This document shows positions 5,957 through 8,899 of a stretch of DNA of 8,899 nt, piece after piece (the first letter of the stretch is position 1; each line of letters opens with the position of its first letter). The DNA lies in contig CAMPBN010000038.1 in assembly GCA_946638265.1 (NCBI GenBank), positions 1-8,899 of the forward strand, read 5' to 3'. Position numbers and translations under genes: made by a program. The notes under the pieces were generated by a model. That model was not told the DNA's origin, searched no databases, and was given only the letters and a program-made list of their open reading frames with translations. The DNA is from an uncultured Bacillota bacterium (GTDB lineage: Bacteria; Bacillota; Clostridia; Peptostreptococcales; Anaerovoracaceae).

Positions 5957-5980
5957 GTTTAAGTTTCCTTTCAAAAGGCT

Positions 5981-6007
5981 GCGGGCTCCGGCCTGCCGAA
6001 GCCCCGC
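5981..6007 (-). other. GC-rich intercistronic hairpin between argJ and argB
   Basis: On the minus strand, GCGGGGCTTCGG and CCGGAGCCCGC pair with one bulged G and one G-U pair around a CAGG loop. The stem lies in the 64-nt argJ-argB gap, about 7 nt before the argB ribosome binding-site region begins. Only a weak TTTT follows, so it is more likely a partial terminator, RNA processing or stability element than a full stop. Confidence 0.6.
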
Positions 6008-6020
6008 CGTTTTTCTAAAA

Positions 6021-7241
6021 TTAGCTGCGGTAGTCGCCGTTGATCTTTACATAATCGTAAGTCAGGTCGCAGCCGTAAGCTGTAGCGCATTCTTTTCCGT
6101 CGTGGAAGTCAACGATAACTGTGATATCCTTTTCCTTCAGGATAGTAGCAGCCTTGTCCTCGTCGAATACCAGGCCTGCGCCTTCCTTCATTACCTGAAT
6201 CTTGCCTGCGCAGGATTCGAGGTAGCAATCCAGATGCTCTGTATCGAAGTCTGCTCCGGAGTAGCCTGCTGCGCCAATGATACGGCCCCAGTTAGCGTCC
6301 TGACCAAAGAGTGCAGCCTTGAACAGGTTGGAACCTGCGATAGCTTTTGCTACCAGGCGAGCGTCCTTCAGAGTCCGGAGGTTCTGAGCCTCAACGATCA
6401 TCAGGTGGGAAGCGCCTTCGCCGTCAGCAGCGATTTTGCGTGCCATACCGATGCAGATATAGTCGAGTGCTTCCTTGAAAGCCTTCTTGTCTGCTTCAGT
6501 CTCAACCTTTACGCCGGATGCACCGTTTGCGATAAGGAAGAGGGAGTCGTTTGTGGAAGTATCTCCGTCAACTGTTGTCATGTTGAAGGACTTGTCAACA
6601 GCATCCTTCAGCATTGGCTGCAGCACGTCTGCGGAGATAACAGCGTCTGTTGTGAAGTAAGCCAGCATTGTAGCCATGTTTGGATGGATCATGCCTGCGC
6701 CCTTACACATAGCGCCCATTGTTACTGTACCGCCGGAAAGCTCCAGTTCGAAAGACATTTCCTTGGATACTGTGTCTGTAGTCATGATGGCATAAGCAGC
6801 ATCGTGGCCGTTCTTCTTGTCCAGAAGCGGAACCAGCTTCTTAACGCCTTCGAGCATCTTTTCTACAGGAAGCTGAACGCCGATGGTACCGGTGGAGCTC
6901 ATGATTACTTCATCCGGTTCCAGTCCGAGAAGCTTTGCGGCTTCGTTCTGGATCTTGTCGGCATTTGCGATACCTTCCTTACCTGTTGCTGCGTTTGCAC
7001 AGCCGGAGTTTACGATAATAGCTCTCAGCTTTGCAGCCTTCAGCTTTTCTCTGCCGATGATAACAGGTGCTGCGCAGAATTTGTTTGTAGTAAATACTGC
7101 TGCACAGGAAGTGGCTGTTTCGGAAAGAAGCAGTGCCATATCCGGCTTTTCTGACTTCTTGCTCTTGATACCTGCATATACTGCAGAAGCTTTAAATCCT
7201 TTTGGAGCGGTTACGCCGCCTTCTACGTTTTTATAAGCCAT
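6021..7241 (-). CDS. argJ: Glutamate N-acetyltransferase / ornithine acetyltransferase
   Basis: 406 residues. ArgJ transfers the acetyl group from N-acetylornithine to glutamate, recycling it and releasing ornithine; bifunctional forms also use acetyl-CoA, and the sequence alone does not tell which type this is. The protein is made as a precursor that cleaves itself before a threonine. Here the motif is KGAGMIHPNMATMLAY (180-195) with T191 as the nucleophile. The oxyanion-hole STGTIG is at 116-121, VDGDTSTND at 224-232, and the C-terminal DLTYDYVKINGDYRS matches the family end. ATG 7241 has AGAGGAG (7249-7255) 7 nt upstream. It starts 29 nt after argC. No argA gene is in view, which fits the acetyl-cycling version of the pathway. 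Confidence 0.97.
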   Translation of the reverse strand: MAYKNVEGGVTAPKGFKASAVYAGIKSKKSEKPDMALLLSETATSCAAVFTTNKFCAAPVIIGREKLKAAKLRAIIVNSGCANAATGKEGIANADKIQNEAAKLLGLEPDEVIMSSTGTIGVQLPVEKMLEGVKKLVPLLDKKNGHDAAYAIMTTDTVSKEMSFELELSGGTVTMGAMCKGAGMIHPNMATMLAYFTTDAVISADVLQPMLKDAVDKSFNMTTVDGDTSTNDSLFLIANGASGVKVETEADKKAFKEALDYICIGMARKIAADGEGASHLMIVEAQNLRTLKDARLVAKAIAGSNLFKAALFGQDANWGRIIGAAGYSGADFDTEHLDCYLESCAGKIQVMKEGAGLVFDEDKAATILKEKDITVIVDFHDGKECATAYGCDLTYDYVKINGDYRS

Positions 7242-7270
7242 ATTTATTCTCCTCTTATTTTAACTGAAGT

Positions 7271-8326
7271 TTATGGTGCTGTTGGAGGCATCAGAATACC
7301 CATTGTTTCAGGCAGTCCCATGATGATGTTCATGTTCTGTATAGCCTGGCCTGCTGCGCCCTTACCGATGTTGTCGATTACGGAGCATATGATTACTCTG
7401 TGAGTTCTCGGGTCGTATGTAGCTGCGATGTCGCAGAAGTTGGAAGCTGCAGTCCACTTTGTGTTAGGGAGCTGGCTTGCGTGGTGAACTCTTACGAATG
7501 GTTCATCCTTGTACTGAGCCTGGTAGAGCTCGTACAGTTCGTCATTTGTATATTCCTTGTTTACTGTGCAGTAAACTGTAGCATGGATACCTCTTGCCAT
7601 TGGAGCCAGATGCGGCTGGAAGTTGATAACATGCTTAACGCCTGTGATAGTTTCGATGTTCTGCTCGATTTCAGGAGTGTGTCTGTGAGTAGCTACACCG
7701 TAAGCTCTGAAGTTGTTTTCCATCTCTGTGTAGAGATTCTGGAATACCGGACGACGGCCTGCGCCTGTTGTACCGGAGATAGTGTTTACGATGATCGTAT
7801 CCTTAACTACTGTACCTGTCTTGAGGATTGGGTAAAGGCCCAGAGTAGTTGCTGTAGGATAGCAGCCAGGGTTTGCGATGAGGTTGGCATTCTTAGCCTT
7901 GTCTCTCCAGATTTCAGGAATGCTGTAAACAGCGTTCTTGGACATTTCGTGGTTCTTGTGCTTTACCTTGTACCACTCTTCCCAAACCTTTGCATCTCTG
8001 AATCTCATGTCTGCGCCGAAGTCGATGACCTTAACGTTCTTAGCCAGCGCCTTTTCAGCGTAGTCGGATACTGTTCCGGCATCTACAGCCAGGAAAAGTA
8101 CGTCTGTATCGGAAAGGAGCTTGTCAACGGAAGCATCGTCTACATCTTCGATCACTTTGTCGTACTCGTCAAATCCGTTGAGTGCAGGGAATACATCCAG
8201 AAGTCTCTGGCCGTGAGCGAAGCCATCAGCTACGTGCATCAGCTTTGTCTCAGGGTGGTTCAGCATCAGTCTGAACAGTTCGCCGCCTGCGTTGGAAGCA
8301 GCTCCAATCATAGAAAATCTAACCAT
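7271..8326 (-). CDS. argC: N-acetyl-gamma-glutamyl-phosphate reductase
   Basis: 351 residues, the normal length. It reduces N-acetylglutamyl phosphate with NADPH to the semialdehyde. The N-terminal nucleotide-binding region reads MIGAASNAGGELFRLMLNHPE (a slightly unusual GAASNAGG loop in place of the more common GATGYVG). The catalytic cysteine is C155 in ANPGCYPTA (151-159); HRHTPEIEQ at 214-222, HLAPMARGI at 239-247 and DNIGKGAAGQAIQNMNI at 318-334 are family signatures. ATG 8326 has a strong AAGGAGGAA ribosome binding site (8335-8343). It is the first gene of the operon and carries the control region upstream of it. Confidence 0.97.
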   Translation of the reverse strand: MVRFSMIGAASNAGGELFRLMLNHPETKLMHVADGFAHGQRLLDVFPALNGFDEYDKVIEDVDDASVDKLLSDTDVLFLAVDAGTVSDYAEKALAKNVKVIDFGADMRFRDAKVWEEWYKVKHKNHEMSKNAVYSIPEIWRDKAKNANLIANPGCYPTATTLGLYPILKTGTVVKDTIIVNTISGTTGAGRRPVFQNLYTEMENNFRAYGVATHRHTPEIEQNIETITGVKHVINFQPHLAPMARGIHATVYCTVNKEYTNDELYELYQAQYKDEPFVRVHHASQLPNTKWTAASNFCDIAATYDPRTHRVIICSVIDNIGKGAAGQAIQNMNIIMGLPETMGILMPPTAP

Positions 8327-8474
8327 AATTTTAATTCCTCCTTGCAGAAAATCTGCTTTTTACTTTAGCTTCCGATCTTCTTCGAAAGCTTTGAATCGGT
8401 TTAAGTTTAGTTCGGAGTCCCCCTTTGCCGCTATGGCAGCGCCGGGTTACAAAATTCCGTTTTTTGACTCCGCA
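8327..8474 (-). promoter_or_regulatory. Arg operon 5' leader with foldable element
   Basis: From the predicted sigma-54 start (near 8474) to argC there are about 147 nt. The RNA would begin with a closing stem CGGAGTC/GACTCCG (8466-8472 with 8413-8419). Inside are a CCC/GGG pair (8444-8446 with 8421-8423) and a CGCT/AGCG hairpin (8438-8441 with 8429-8432). A CCGAT/ATCGG stem follows (8395-8399 with 8372-8376). A GCAGA-TTT-TCTGC hairpin (8344-8356) abuts the argC ribosome binding site. I do not recognise a known riboswitch or T-box; the AGGGTGGNACCGCG T-box sequence is absent. Regulatory function is an inference. Confidence 0.45.
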
Positions 8475-8484
8475 CATTTATATA

Positions 8485-8501
8485 TGCAAGAGCCGTGCCA
8501 A
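8485..8501 (-). promoter_or_regulatory. Sigma-54 (-24/-12) promoter of argCJBD
   Basis: On the minus strand the sequence TTGGCACGGCTCTTGCA matches the sigma-54 consensus YTGGCACG-N4-TTGCW at every defined position, with GG at 8498-8499 and GC at 8486-8487. The predicted start is about 12 nt further on, near 8474, followed by the argC leader. No convincing sigma-A promoter was found between it and argC. Sigma-54 needs an activating enhancer-binding protein; candidate sites lie upstream, and no activator gene is in the window. Confidence 0.85.
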
Positions 8502-8540
8502 AATAAAAGGCGGACTCGGAATTTTTTCATCGAATCCGCC
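8501..8540 (-). terminator. Terminator hairpin abutting the sigma-54 promoter
   Basis: On the minus strand GGCGGATTCG and CGAGTCCGCC form a 10-bp stem with one U-G pair around a 12-nt loop, followed by TTTTATTTT (8501-8508, whose last T belongs to the -24 box). On the plus strand the stem has one mismatch and is followed by CATGTTTTTT, so it might act in both directions. It would shield the arg promoter from transcription entering from the right. Confidence 0.75.
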
Positions 8541-8899
8541 CATGTTTTTTGAAATTTTGTTTTTTCGAAAAGTGGCTTTTTGCAAGCCTTTTCAGTCTTA
8601 CGATTTGAACAATAAAAAACTTTCTGAATAATTTATTATTTTTGCGATAAGTTTGTTTACAAAAATAACTTCTTTGCTGTCCGTGGTGCAAATATTTTTG
8701 CTAATAGATGCAATTTTTTTTGCACATTTTCATCTAGCTCTGTATCGGGCTAAAGCGTTGCAATTTGGCGTTTTTGCGTCCTTTCTGAACGCGCATTACG
8801 TTGATTTTTCAATGAGAACGCAATTTCAATCTTCAGCCGCACCTTTCCGTTGCGATTTGAAAAAAGCTTTGCACGACTTCTTTAGAGCCCGTATTTTTT
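8541..8899. other. Gene-free AT-rich region upstream of the arg operon
   Basis: No convincing coding frame on either strand. It holds the GCAAA/TTTGC palindromes described separately, a small GGCTT/AAGCC hairpin with following TTTT on the plus strand (8574-8592), and the repeated phrase CGTTGCRATTTG (8756 and 8849 areas). A 23-codon minus-strand frame ending at 8826 could be the tail of a gene beyond the right edge, but nothing supports it. Confidence 0.5.
8688..8724. promoter_or_regulatory. Tandem palindromes, candidate enhancer-binding-protein sites
   Basis: GCAAA-TATT-TTTGC (8688-8701) and TGCAA-N6-TTGCA (8709-8724) are two related palindromes whose centres are 22 bp apart, close to two helical turns. 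Relative to the predicted sigma-54 start they lie near -220 and -242, the usual range for activator sites of this promoter class. A looser GCAA-N10-TTGC is at 8760-8777. The surrounding DNA is AT-rich, so short palindromes are not very rare, and the assignment rests on spacing and position. Confidence 0.5.

Noticed and set aside
5957..5974. Alternative argB start at TTG 5974.
   Set aside because: The AAAGGAAA ribosome binding site would lie inside that longer form, while it is 7 nt before the ATG at 5956.
5865..7154. Long plus-strand open frame opposite argJ and argB.
   Set aside because: It is cysteine-rich shadow translation of argJ and argB codons, spans two genes and has no recognisable domain.
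8327..8474. T-box or known amino-acid riboswitch in the argC leader.
   Set aside because: The T-box sequence AGGGTGGNACCGCG and the conserved cores of classes I know are not present; the leader is also short for a T-box.
8501..8540. Attenuation in which the leader GGACTC pairs with GAGTCC of the upstream terminator stem.
   Set aside because: The terminator is transcribed before the leader segment, so the later sequence could not prevent termination; the 6-bp complementarity is probably chance.
8623..8640. Possible ARG box for ArgR (TCTGAATAATTTATTATT on the plus strand).
   Set aside because: Only the left half matches the TNTGAATWWWWATTCANW consensus; the right half is poor, it is a single copy in AT-rich DNA, and it lies about 150 bp upstream of the promoter rather than over it.

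Overview
The window looks like chromosomal DNA of an anaerobic Bacillota, most likely class Clostridia. The arguments are strong AGGAGG-type ribosome binding sites, an argC-J-B-D gene order, HigB/HigA and small XRE-like proteins of the type common in Clostridia, and AT-rich intergenic DNA. I cannot name the genus. Every gene I can support is on the minus strand, so transcription runs from right to left.

Right part (8899 to 3746): about 570 bases of regulatory DNA lead into a four-gene ornithine/arginine biosynthesis operon, argC-argJ-argB-argD, closed by a rho-independent terminator at 3746-3781. ArgB phosphorylates N-acetylglutamate, ArgC reduces it to the semialdehyde, ArgD transaminates it to N-acetylornithine, and ArgJ moves the acetyl group back to glutamate, giving ornithine. 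The most striking signal of the window is ahead of argC. It is a consensus-quality sigma-54 (-24/-12) promoter at 8485-8501, placed directly after a terminator hairpin, with two GCAAA/TTTGC palindromes 22 bp apart some 220-240 bp upstream that look like enhancer-binding-protein sites. The roughly 147-nt leader begins with a foldable 60-nt element.

Middle part (3746 to 2070): a compact toxin-antitoxin-type cassette of three genes: a 64-residue helix-turn-helix protein, a HigB/RelE-like toxin, and a HigA-like antitoxin fused to an ImmA/IrrE-type metallopeptidase domain. The small HTH gene and the higB-higA pair each have a good sigma-A-type promoter, and each promoter is bracketed by its own pair of repeated palindromic operators (two different motifs). 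The layout suggests two nested autoregulatory circuits.

Left part (2069 to 1): a short stretch with palindromic repeats at an exact 51-bp period, in which the stop codon of the antitoxin gene lies. It is followed by a separate promoter and a long gene, cut by the left edge, for a membrane-bound sensor with a C-terminal HD-GYP domain (likely a cyclic-di-GMP phosphodiesterase). The pathway genes are ordinary. The control regions and the three-gene cassette are what deserve attention.
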